From the NCBI GenBank assembly GCA_030549775.1, contig CM060174.1, forward strand, positions 96,736,132 through 96,800,131: a stretch of 64,000 bases of DNA. The letters run 5' to 3'. The translations under genes and the position numbers were made by a program. Below are positions 24,091 through 35,150 of the stretch, in pieces. The first letter of the stretch is position 1. The number at the start of each line of letters is the position of its first letter. The notes under the pieces were generated by a model. That model did not search any database. It had not been told where the DNA came from and saw only the letters and a list, made by a program, of their open reading frames with translations. The stretch is from Tamarix chinensis. Its lineage: Eukaryota; Streptophyta; Magnoliopsida; Caryophyllales; Tamaricaceae.

Positions 24091-24940
24091 TGGTGTGGAT
24101 CAATGGGAGGGAAGCATTGATCATGAATATTATTTGGTTTATCTTCCAACAGGGTTGAATTTATGAAGGAAACAAGGCTCGTCTTAAATGTTATTAAGCT
24201 ACAAAAGAATGATCTTCAATCTAATCTCAATAAGATGGATAGCTTTGAATGAATCGATGGATTCATTAAAACGTTTCTATATAGGATTTTTACCTTGGGC
24301 GACTCCTAGCTAGAATATAATATCCAAAAGGGAGAATCTCAAATGATTAACTTGTGAATTTTATTAAAATGATCTTCCAACGTGCGTGTACAATGACATA
24401 GGGCGTTTATATAGGAGATTAATTAAACTAGTTATCCGACTAAGATAGTGGAAACTAGCCGTTAACCCCCTTAATTCAAGCTAGTTTTAACCAACCTGAA
24501 TTAAGCTTATATAATACCTAACCATAGTCATAATATCATCATTTAAATGATACTAATTACAAACATTACAAAGCATAAAAACCAACTATGGTACATACAT
24601 GAAATTACAACAAAACCCTAGCTTACATGAAATATATCTTAGATTTACAACAAGTCTCATATAACTAATGAGATCACCAACTATATCTTATTGTATCGGC
24701 ATCCCATGTATGCCATAGCTTTGCATGCTTTGAATGCATTGTACACTTTAAGTATCTCCTTATATCTTGACTTCTTCACCTTGCAAATATGTAACATACC
24801 TGCAAGAGCATCTTAAAGTATTTTCAATATCAAGGATAGAAATATTATCAAAAATATTTAAGATGATCGGCTCCATTATTAGAAATGCTAATTCTTCATT
24901 ATTTTGAGAATCTTTAGATGCACTAGATGCTCCTGCATCA
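24091..24940 (-). repeat. 5' LTR of the gypsy element
   Basis: 850 bp, minus strand, beginning TGATGCAGGAGC and ending CCACACCA just before the primer site. A TATA box (TATATAA) lies at 24413-24407, which places U3 at 24940 to about 24420 and R/U5 in the remainder. Only the U3-side 397 bp survive in the other LTR. Confidence 0.8.
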
Positions 24941-25252
24941 GGTATCTTTGACTTAGTTGTTCTTGGACTCTTATATCCTAATATATTTTCTTTCATTTGA
25001 TTTTTGTAACCTCTAACGTTTGTTTCTACTTTGAATAATGATCTTCTTCTTCTTCTCACTATTTGGTTCTTGTAATCGTGTTATTAATTTAAGTGAAATA
25101 ATTATGTTAGCTTTAACACTCGGTATGAAAATGGTCGAAGAAACCAGACTTATACCAAGTATGGTAGTAACACCTTGCATTATTAATCTCTTTTTTTTGT
25201 AGTAATTTTAAAAATTATTGGCTAACTTGTAAAATTTTTCCTCAAATGTAGG
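24941..25252 (+). mobile_element. Element C, right part with hairpin terminus
   Basis: After the gypsy 5' LTR, the sequence resumes as the 3' end of an LTR of the A-G family: TTAG|CTTTAACACTCGGTATG, then AACCAGACTTATACCAAGTATGG (hairpin module 25109-25172). The outer end near 25252 is eroded (AAATGTA). I join it to 17033-18664 because both are plus-oriented and the gypsy lies exactly between them. Confidence 0.45.
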
Positions 25253-26981
25253 AGCATTCGTACTAGTATCGGTAGAAGGTGTCGGTGGAGCCAAAGACGA
25301 TGCAAGTAAATAGCTTTTCAATAATCTACTAATATATTTTTCACTGTCACTTGTTTACCAAGAAATTGCTTGCACAATCGTTACCTTGACAAACTATATT
25401 TACATGCTACATCCACATCCATTCTTAAGTGATTGGATTTAGGTCTCCTCTATCATCTTTTGTAGCATATCTGTCTTGTCAAGCTATAAAAAAATATAAA
25501 TTTTGATTAATGAGCTCATAAAAATAATATTATTTAATTAAATAATTATGCACTTGCATATTTTTTTATGTGCATCCTTGCTCACTAATTTCTTAACCTT
25601 GTCATGCATCTCACTAAAAGTATGAACCTCACTAAAGGTTTTTTTTTTGGTTTTAGTGTCAACCTTTAGTTATAAAAAAAATATACTTTATGAATAACAT
25701 GATAAATAAAGAATGAAATTAAAAAATAGGTACAAAATACTTTACTATAGCAAAATTGAGGAATTGATGATAGACCATGGAGACTAAGATATTGTTCAGT
25801 GCATTTGTTCTATGTGTTTCTTGCTGACTTTACCTAAATATCAAGAAATTATGATGATAATAGATACTAAAACATTATAGTTTAGACTTTTTAGGGTTTT
25901 AGATTTAGAGTAAGAGTTAGTGGTTAAGGTTAGAGTTAGGGTCTTCCAAAATTTTCACAGTACTAATTTTTCACAAAGTTTAGCAGGAAGGAAATTTGTT
26001 GGGAAAACTTTCAGTTACCCCCTACAATGTCAACATGTCATTTTTAAATAGGTTTTTTCCCAGAAAAATTGGTGGCGGATAATATTTATACGATATTATA
26101 ACGATGGGTCATCATAGATATTTAAAAACAGTTAGTTTAAGATATTCTATGGTCAAAATAAAATAATTACTTGTCATTGTGATAGATGTACTATGATGAA
26201 TATAGTCATCATCATGTCCTCAATTTTTCTAGCCATCAACTTCCTTACATCATGTCATTGCAATGGCCTACTATAGTAAGGCCACTTTGGCAATCACAAA
26301 AAACACAATCGCAATAGCATAATACTGCTATAGTGATATTATAATTTAATATTATATTTGAAAAAAGGAGCTTCAAGTTTATTTTTATAAAAATGATTTG
26401 GCAGGGACTTTTATTATAAAAATGGGAAAGAAAAAAATTATACTCTTCCATCCTTCACACATGAGAAGGATGTTAGAAGTTAATTAAAGCTCCAAAAGTT
26501 AAATTTAAATAACTCCATAATTAGCTTACCTCAAAAAATATGCACCAAAATTCAAATTCAAATTCAAATTAAGATATCACAATTAGCATGTGCCAAAATC
26601 TGTTCTTAATTTTAAAATTTATAATAACCAACAACTCTCACGTAATTCAAATTTATATAGTTTGATCCTTTGCAACTCCTCATAATTTATTCAGGTGAAC
26701 TACAACATTTAGCTACTGGTTATAATGCTTAGGATTTTTAACTTATTTAGAAAATAAACTTACTAAACTATATCTTTATTTCCAAAATATTTATTTAGAA
26801 AGAACTTATTTGAAGCCAAAATATTCCCTATATATACTCTAACAACGTAATAGTAAATTGAATAACATGTGTAAAATAAATTTATATATTTACTCTAAAA
26901 TTTCTAACATAATATATACAGAAAAATATAAATGTAAATATAAATATATTATAAAATTAATCAAAGAATAAGATTGACATT
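25253..26981. other. AT-rich DNA, possible decayed transposon pieces
   Basis: No firm gene. A minus-strand stretch at 25680-25560 translates with EVHTFSEMHDKVKKLVSKDAHKK and another at 25500-25255 contains APPTPSTDTST, reminiscent of the tail of plant En/Spm transposases, but the match is from memory and weak. The region 26150-26350 has short CAATGGCCTACTATAG-like repeated words. Confidence 0.25.
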
Positions 26982-27300
26982 TTACAAGTCTTGGAAGTTT
27001 AGATCCTTTACCGTTATATATATATATATATCATTAGTCTGTATATGATGTCTGAAAGAAGTAAGTTTGTCGGCTGCCATGTTAGCTTCCCTAAAGGCAT
27101 GTTTGACTTTCATATCAAAGAACTGTTGTGGCAATACCCTATAGTCCAAGATGATACCATAATAAGGGTGAGAATATTCACAAAAATGAATAGGTTGAAT
27201 TAATACTAGCATCACATTCCACTTTAAGATTTTTTAGACCTACAATGCCAGCAAGTACAATATTAACCTAAAGTTTTGTGTGAATATTATCCATTGCTCC
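26982..27300 (-). pseudogene. RNase H-like fragment (LINE-type or plant RVT_3-type)
   Basis: The minus-strand translation has GLKNLKVECDA in one frame, then after a frame change HPYYGIILDYRVLPQQF and VKHAFREANMAADKL. This order (ECDA, then D in the middle, then FREAN..AAD) is that of the RNase H domain at the end of plant LINE elements and related orphan genes. No reverse transcriptase is found upstream, so it is a fragment. The frame break and the lack of a start make it a pseudogene. Confidence 0.65.
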
Positions 27301-28364
27301 TATATTTCTTGTGAATCATCTAACCCTTCTTCTTAAGTGATCAAGAATAACTCTTCCTGCCCTAAAATTAAAACCATTTGGCAAAGTTGAATTGTATGTA
27401 GAGATCTCAATAAGGCTCTGCGAAGAGTGTGTACTAGTTAAAAATTGAACCAAAACTCAGTTAAGGATAAGAACTTTTTAAAGTTCAAACCATAAATTAG
27501 AACTATCAATTTCTGGAAGGATGTCAACTTATTATATGCATACTAAAAAATTTGAAGCAGATTGTGAGGGACTCCAACCAAGTTACCAAGACCACACATG
27601 AGAAGGAAACAATCTTGCTCACTCGATAACTAAATTTAATAGTTGTAATAACTTTTCTTTATGGGATAAGGATCTACCTCTCTCACTAGCTCATATAGCT
27701 TTAAGTGATATTAAATTATCAACTATTTCCCTATTTTGGGCCTTTTTCTCTCTAAAAGAAAACAATGCTTATTAAGCTATTGATTTTCTATGATATACTA
27801 TCAAGTAATGAATAACCTTAATATAGTCAACTCTCTCATAGAGTTAGAGTTAAGTGCATTAGATTATACCTGAGATGATTTTTCTTGGCTATCAAATAAT
27901 CAAATGAATGAATCATATCAAATAATAAGAAGGGTTAAAAAAGTAGAAGGGTTGTTCTATTAGTCTACGAAGAAGTGGTTGATTAAATAGAAATTAGTAT
28001 TAGATAAAAATAAGATATGGAAGGTTGTCTCAGGGAGAGTGCATCTTACTTCTTCTTTATGAAGATGAATTATAAGGGTTGTCAATTATATAGATTTTTT
28101 TATGTTAATATTTTATACCACAAGGAAGTAAAAGGGTAGTGAGGGCTAGATATCAATATAATGTATAGATGAAGTACCATTAAGTGTCACTACAACTTCC
28201 AATGTTAGGTGCATAATGACCATTGATGCTCAAATTTGGGACATTAAATGTTGACTACAAATAGGGAGGAGATGATTTAGGCAAGAAATGACTTAGCTGA
28301 TTAGTGTTATATATATATATGGCATATCTAGAGAGATATACCATTTACGGTAAGAATTGAGAAC
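27301..28364. other. AT-rich DNA, nothing recognised
   Basis: No open frame with motifs, no clear repeat edges. Confidence 0.4.
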
Positions 28365-28890
28365 CATCCTAGTTTTTTGAGATGCTTATAGGAGCTTCCA
28401 TCACTTATTTCTCGTAGTTTACACCATTTACTGTAGATAGTTTCTTAATTTAAAATAAAATATATAATATTTATAAAAATATCACCGAATTTTTTTCTGA
28501 CACACAAATATTATAGTTTCTAGAGAAACTTACCATAGTTTTCTCGACCCAACGGATGTAGTTTCCACCACCTCCTATGGGTAATTTTCTAACCTAAAAC
28601 ATAAATACCTAATATTTTTTTTAAAATACCTTTTTTTCCTAACATTCAAATACTATAGTTTCTTGAGATACTTATAGTAGTTTCTTCCACCTTCTAATAA
28701 TAGCTTCCATCACTTATGGTAGGTAGTTTCCAAAGCCAAAATATAAATACATAATATTTAGGAAAATAGTGTCATTTTTTTTCAAATACTCAAATACTAT
28801 AGTTTTTTGAAACTGCTTACAATAGTATTCTCTACCTATTGATAATAGTTTCCACTACCTAATGCAGGTAATATCTTCAACTTAGAATAC
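28365..28890 (+). repeat. Degenerate tandem repeat, ~143-bp unit
   Basis: About 3.5 copies. Each carries CAAATACTATAGTTTCTTGA, then a TAGTTTCCACCACC-like word, a GGTAGTTTCC-like word and an AAATAATACATAATATTT-like AT block. Units start near 28505, 28645 and 28790, with a partial earlier copy. Confidence 0.7.
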
Positions 28891-29589
28891 TAGTTTTAAA
28901 TTCTCATTGAGAGATCTAGGTCTTATTAGATATTCCCCCTAAATATATATATATATATTGCATGAAATGTTTTTCAATTTTTTTTTCATCATTTTATAAA
29001 AATATACATAAATATATGTTATATTTTAAAATTAGTTATTTCTTTGTTTTTCCATTTCCATCACCATTCATATGTAACCCTAGCAAAAAAAACTAGTCAT
29101 GGTAATCTAGTAAAATTTGTGTATTAATTGAGACCTTTTGATCTAAAATACAAACAAGCTTGTCTTTTGCATAAGAATAATATATGCGGTCATTTTTTTG
29201 GAACCCAACCCAAGCTATATTTTGATGTGATAAATCAAATAAAAATAACCTTGGAAAAATTCAAATCCTTATATCCATTCAACTAATCATGACAAGGAAC
29301 CCAATCATCAACCACGTCAAATTAGTACTTGTTAGAAACATTACGTTGCTTTAGAAATTATTAAAGAATTGGATAACTTTGTAAGGAAATTATTATCTGT
29401 AGCTTAGCAAACTCAAAACCTAACTTTTTCATACTATTTCAAACCCTATATCACAGTAAATTACATCTTACAATCGTATGTGCCATGCTCGATGAACATA
29501 GTGGTACTTTCATAATTTTATATATAAGTGAATAACTCAAATACTTTCAATATTTTAAGCATTTATTAACCTTATTTTCTTGTTTTTTA
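28891..29589. other. AT-rich DNA, nothing recognised
   Basis: No coding signal or repeat boundary seen. Confidence 0.4.
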
Positions 29590-30860
29590 TAGTGAGTTCC
29601 TTGCATTTTAGACTATGTTAGATCATTAGTTCATGATAATCCTCTCTTTATGTCTTATGTAGAAAATGATGGAGCTAAGCAAGGAATGATAGCAAAGTGG
29701 GAGTCAAGAGATGCATGGGAAGAGGCTACAAGGCCTCCCAATGTCTAACAGCATGGGAATGTTCAAGAATAGAAGAAATTATAACGCAAATGAAGTTTCT
29801 AGACCCAAAACATTCGTGTAGGCCTTTCGCATAATTACTCAGTCTCTGACCCCAACACTGCTCGACCGTGTTAACCTACACAACCATGGTCATTTTGGGT
29901 ATCAACTTTATTTTCTTCGCATGATTTAGAGGAGAAAATTGTTATATTGGGGCAATCTTTTTTTAGACCGAAATAAGTAGGACCTAAAGCATTTTTCAAG
30001 GGCTTTAGTTCATCCTTGGACCTCTCTCTTTCATTTGGATTCTAAGTTACATTTAATTTTGAAGCTTTTTAATTATTCAAATTTGATGGTTGACTCTTGA
30101 TATTGTCAACAAATTTGTTCTATCTCCTAACTTGTTGCTCTATTTTATTCAATTAGTGTCTAATTTCTTTATTGTGTCTATCGATTTAACTAAGAGTTAG
30201 TAGAACCCTTTTCAATGATTGGATCTAGTCTAAATCATTGATTACTGATAAATTAGTTTAATTTTCATTTTGATGGCTTGAATTCTTGATTCCAATTGCT
30301 AAGTTGTTCATTTATGGATGAATAATTTGATCATCGATTTGATTAAATATAAAGTTCTAATCTAATAACTAAAAGGTAAAGATTAATAATCAAAAATATA
30401 ACAATTGAACAGGAAAATCAAACCACAAAAATAGGCTAGAGTCTCTTGAAGATTTTATTGAGTTATCTTAGAATGTGATGGATTTAATTTAATTTAATAC
30501 CATAAAATAGGTTTTTAATTTGGATTAGATATGACTTTTTGACCTTGAAAGATGATATTAGTTAATTTAGGCTATTTTAACTCTCATATCCAAGCAATTA
30601 TTAAAAAATTAAATTGATTATTCATTAATTATTAATTTATCACAGCAATCCAATCCTAGTCTTTTAATTATAGTTTTCCTACTAATGTTAACATTAATAA
30701 TTGATCTTATTATGTTAGTCATTTTCCACTATATGAATTTGATTTATCTAGATAGCTAAAATAGTAAAAATTCAGTATCAATAACGAATTCTTTGTGGGA
30801 TACAACATTGGCATGCTATAATGAATGTGTGCACTTGTGAATTTATCCCATCAATCAGTA
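29590..30860 (-). repeat. LTR-like remnant related to the 15.5-kb solo-LTR unit
   Basis: The right end, read on the minus strand, has GGGATAAATTCACAAGTGCAC and CCCACAAAGAATTCG, matching the order of words at the start of the unit at 15510. Around 29860 a GACCGTG/CACAACCATGG region looks like the leader of some plant gypsy LTRs. The left limit is not defined. Confidence 0.35.
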
Positions 30861-32089
30861 ATAAGTGTAGCACAACAACACATATGTATCACGAACATAA
30901 AAGGAAGCATGTATCAAGTTTCAAGTATGAGTTACATCTTATTAATTCCACTTTATCAAAATTTTAAATTAAATTATACTTAGTTTAAACCATTAAAATT
31001 ATTTTTTTAAATACCCAAATCTTTTTAACATTTAAATCTTTAAAAAGATACTCATATTTATATAACTCTTATGTCAAATAAAAATTTACATGTATATATG
31101 AAGACATATGCATAGTATAAAAATACATCTTTTAGGCAATAAATATAAATTTTATAGAAAATGGATAAACATCTTTCAATTTACAAATACATAACTTCTA
31201 GAATTTGTAATATTATTTAAATACATATCTCATTAGATATAAATACTCATATTTATGATATAGACATACATTTTCCAAAACAATAATGCACATTATTCAC
31301 AACAATAATCCACATATTTTAGTAATAATATACACATCTATTTTATCATGTTCTCAAGTATGGCCATTGATTTCATCCTATGACTTATTAATTTTCTCTT
31401 CTTATTTATATTGTCAAACCATCGGTATAATTCATATACATACTTTGCCAACACATTAAGATTTACGTCATCGAGCCTTCTACATAGGGAATTGATATAC
31501 AAAAGATCAAGAAAAGCAAAAATGAACCAATGGAATGGAGGGGGGAAAAGGAAAATTGAAGCAAGAAACTTCCCTCTGATCATATAACTTGCAAAATCAT
31601 AGAGGTACCACTAGTCAAGAGCCTCTCTCAAAAAAATAATCGTTGTGGTGATGGTGTAAAGATCCAATTAATGACTAAGGGACAAACAAAATATATGGAA
31701 AAAATAACAATAAGGATGGCAACAAGATGGGAACGGATTGCATACCTTTGCCTATTATACAAATCTGATATAAAAATCTTCATCTATATATATACCTATA
31801 CCAAAATGGGTATTTGTTACCTCACTTATATCTATATACATTGAATACCGAATATTTGATAGGTAATATGGTACCTAAAAAAAATGTTACCCAATAGGTT
31901 ATAATTACCTATCTAACTATTTACAATGGTACAAAAAACTATATATGATGGTGGAAAATAGCAATAAACATTAATAACCAATAACCATGTAAACTAGAAC
32001 TACCTATGCTATAAACAATCATTCAAAATATAGTCATTGAAATAAAAATATAAAGGGAACTTAAAATTCATAAAGGAATAGATGGAGGA
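30861..32089. other. AT-rich DNA, nothing recognised
   Basis: No gene. A short stretch at 31595-31690 (GTGGTGATGG, AAAGAT, CAATTAATGA) weakly resembles the LTR region at 39720-39800. Confidence 0.35.
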
Positions 32090-32310
32090 TTTATTTTAGA
32101 GACATACTCTAAACTTCATTATCAACAACGGTTTTAATTTATAACCACCATCTATTCTTTTAGTAGTTTTTATTATAAACTTGTCACTAAGGTAAACATA
32201 GTGGTTATAAATTAAAATCTTCATCTATACCCTAAGAAAATATTTTAAAAAAACTTCTTACTAAGGTATAGATAATGGTTATATGTTAAAACTACCATCT
32301 ATAACCCTCA
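32090..32310 (+). repeat. CACTA-type subterminal repeat cluster
   Basis: Three copies in alternating orientation of a unit like GGTTTTAATTTATAACCACC, separated by TCACTAAGGTA and TTACTAAGGTATAGATAATGG. Alternating repeats of this sort are usual next to the ends of En/Spm elements. The CACTA terminus itself was not identified. Confidence 0.4.
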
Positions 32311-33191
32311 TAAATAAAATAGTAATTACTACCAACACTACGTATAAAACCTATATGAATATATTCAAAGGTGATACAGAAGCATCAATAATGTGTATCT
32401 CATTCATATGTAAAACGTAAAATCTTTAAAAAATAATCAATTATATACATAATATTGATAGAAAAACTCTTACATTGATTAAAAAATTCAAATATACTTG
32501 ATAATATATACAAGTCTAATATGCAAGTATCAATGTTGTGTGTATATTAGTGATCAAGATATAGCTACATCAATGAAAGACTTAAAATCCTACAAAAAAT
32601 CAATTATACATTAAAAAAATTATGCATTAATAAATAAATAACCCACAAGAGAATTTCTTAGCTAGCTACTTCAAAGATAAAATTGAGTGACTCATCTGGC
32701 CTCATTAATGTGGCTATCCAGGAATGTTACCTCATGATATTGATAAACCTAAGAAAAATAAAAAAGGATCACAATTTGCATGGTCTAATTGAAATAACCA
32801 TATATATAAACACACACACATGATCAATACATACCCCTAAATCTGTCCTCCATCATATTGCAGTACCATCTCTCATATATTTAATGATAAAATTGCCACA
32901 ATTGACATTGTCTCCTTGTTGTGAACATTATATTAAGTGAAATGAAAATATTAATTTGTTAGAGCTATACTGAATAGTAAACATAAAAACATAGAAAATA
33001 TTTAAAATAATTATTCACATGCCTTCATGTATACTCTATCAGTGTATTTATTTTCCTATTTATCCTTCTCAAGATATTTATTAAATGACCTATTTCATAT
33101 ATACAGACATATTAGTTATATAATATAATAAGTAACACATGAAATAAATTTATTAAAGCTAGAAACCAATTAATTACCTATAAACAACCTT
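32311..33191. other. AT-rich DNA between transposon-like fragments
   Basis: No gene recognised. Confidence 0.35.
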
Positions 33192-33386
33192 CTATGGAAT
33201 TTCACGACATTTTCCTCCTAAAGGGTCAAACCAACATACCATCTTTCTCAATAGATATAAAATGATCAAACCCCGATGTGAAACAATAGAAAAGGGGCAA
33301 TAAATTGATGATGGGCCGCTCTCATCATTTGGACCACATACGCCACCTGTTGATTGAGGTCCCCATAGGATATCATTTGAGGACAT
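33192..33386 (-). pseudogene. Possible Ulp1-like protease fragment of a transposon
   Basis: A 64-codon minus-strand open stretch with CPFSIVSHRGLIILYLL and VCWFDPLG. Plant CACTA and Mutator elements often carry a Ulp1-like cysteine protease with a similar run of hydrophobic residues before a YxLDPL-type word. The catalytic histidine context here (SHRGLIIL instead of HWxLxV) is changed. The call is an inference from a short match and from the nearby CACTA-like repeats. Confidence 0.25.
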
Positions 33387-34199
33387 AGGAATCCATGAAC
33401 ATAGTCTTCACTTATAATTTCATCTTTTAAAACCTATAAGAAATAGTTTTTCAATTGTTTGTTATTAATAATTTAAAAATTATAATAATATTGTTGAATA
33501 TTCTTATATATTAAAATTAAATGAAATTATGACACATGTATGCAATTATATATTATACTTGTAGCTAACATCTACCAAACAAATTAACTAAGTCCCCAAC
33601 ACCTATATATACATTGACTTCTTGGATCTTAAAAAACATTCATTGTGGTTATTCAACTTCTATACTCAAATCTTGATTATGCAAGACTTCATCAAAATTC
33701 TTCCTCATCCTTTGGGATAATACTTGATAGTTTATACAAGGTGTTTTGTGATCTACACATAATACATTTCTTAACTCCTTTAATTTCTTCTCTCATTGCT
33801 CCCCTCAGGACTTATCTTCCTTCATAAAATTTGACCACCCTAGTCAAAAATAAGTAATATAGGTTAATGGTTAAATTTTAAAATTTAAATTATTTCAACT
33901 CTAGCTATTAATAATATTTCCACATCCTTGAGGATGAATAAAAGACATTGTCACGTAAGTGACTCCCTTCGAAAATATAGGGGATCAAAATCATTATCTT
34001 TCAAAAATGGTGAAACACCGTATGGGCACTCTAAAAGGGTGAATAGATTATTTTCTAACAATAATGCCAAATTTAAAGTTTATGCTAAATGAGTAGAAGG
34101 ATCATAAAAAATAAACACAAAAGTTATAGTGGTTCAAGAGACTTTACAAAGTTTCTCTACATCCACTACCAAAAGGTTTAATGATGATCATTCCTCTCT
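33387..34199. other. Spacer, nothing recognised
   Basis: AT-rich; it should hold the 3' LTR of the following gypsy element, but no match to the sequence at 39661-40070 was found by eye. Confidence 0.35.
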
Positions 34200-35150
34200 C
34201 AATTTATGAGCTTACAATCTTGATGATCCTTAAAGATTATTGTTAAAGTTGTGGGATACTTTCATCAACAATGGTGTCAAGGTTATGCAGGACCTTTTGG
34301 TTATTTCGTTGTTCATCAACAAATTGAGTCCTAGTAATAAAGAGTCTCGTATCAACAGGATGCATTGCCTCTTTTCTGTATGCTAAGACAAAGGAGGATT
34401 CCCCCATCAAGGAGAGAGGGGGTGGTCCTGTACAACCCTATGACTATAGGTTACTCATCAGCCCAACTCCCTTTATCTTGATTGAGTTTCTTTTTTAGTG
34501 TGGCAATGATGGACTTATTTCTTTACTGTGCTTGGTCATTAGCTGGTGGGTATTTTAGTGTGGAGAAATGCAAATTGATCCTTCATTCATCGTAAAAATT
34601 TAGAAAATTGTTGGAAATAAAATTTGAATTCCTATCCCTAAAGATTTTTCTTGGTACCCTAAATCAACAAAAAAAATTCTTCTGAATGAAATTTCTTACC
34701 TCTTTATCACAAACATGGGAAAAGGCTTTTGCTTTGACCCATTTATTGAAGTAGTCAGCGAAGGCCATCATGTATTATCATTATCCAAGCTTTAGTAACA
34801 TTTCCCTACTACATGCATCCACCACTTCATGAAGGGTTATGGATCAAGGATGGAATGCAACTATTTAGTGGATCGGTGAATAGCTTGGTGAATCTTTGGC
34901 ATTTATTGCATTCTTGATGTAGTTTAAATAGCCTTATCGCGTACACAACTAGTATTAGTATGTGGTGAGAACCATATTGCCAAGGCTTCAAGAGTCAAAG
35001 TAATTTTTGCATTCTCCATTATATATCTCCTTTAGGTTGTATTTGGCTTGTTTGGGGCTTGCGCACCTCAATAAGGGTTCTGAGAAGGATCTCTTATAGA
35101 ATTGCTTCTCATAGTTTATGAATCTTGACGCTTTAGAGTAGATCCTTCAA
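34200..35150 (-). pseudogene. gypsy integrase remnant (second element)
   Basis: Minus-strand translation in shifting frames shows MAFADYFNKWVKAKAFSHV with KEVRNFIQK (about 34780-34690), the usual VAVDYFTKWVEA region of integrase, and further on GESSFVLAYRKEAMHPVDT with LDTIVDE (about 34420-34250), the usual SLAYGTEAVIP region. Broken by several stops. Confidence 0.75.

Larger units (their letters stand above)
18665..24940 (-). mobile_element. Decayed Ty3/gypsy retrotransposon (chromovirus-like)
   Basis: On the minus strand the order is 5' LTR (24940-24091), primer binding site, gag, protease, reverse transcriptase, RNase H, integrase, a polypurine run GGGGAGAA, and a partial 3' LTR (19062-18665). 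Order and motifs are those of Ty3/gypsy. The integrase tail words PGDLVWLHL, KLMPRADGPFKIL and DDLSPYY are common in plant chromoviruses. Many stops and frame changes are present, the RT catalytic motif and gag zinc knuckle carry substitutions, and half of the 3' LTR is missing, so it cannot move. It interrupts element C. Confidence 0.9.

Noticed and set aside
31595..31690. Possible 3' LTR of the second gypsy element
   Set aside because: Only a few scattered words match 39720-39800; too weak and too far from the integrase remnant.
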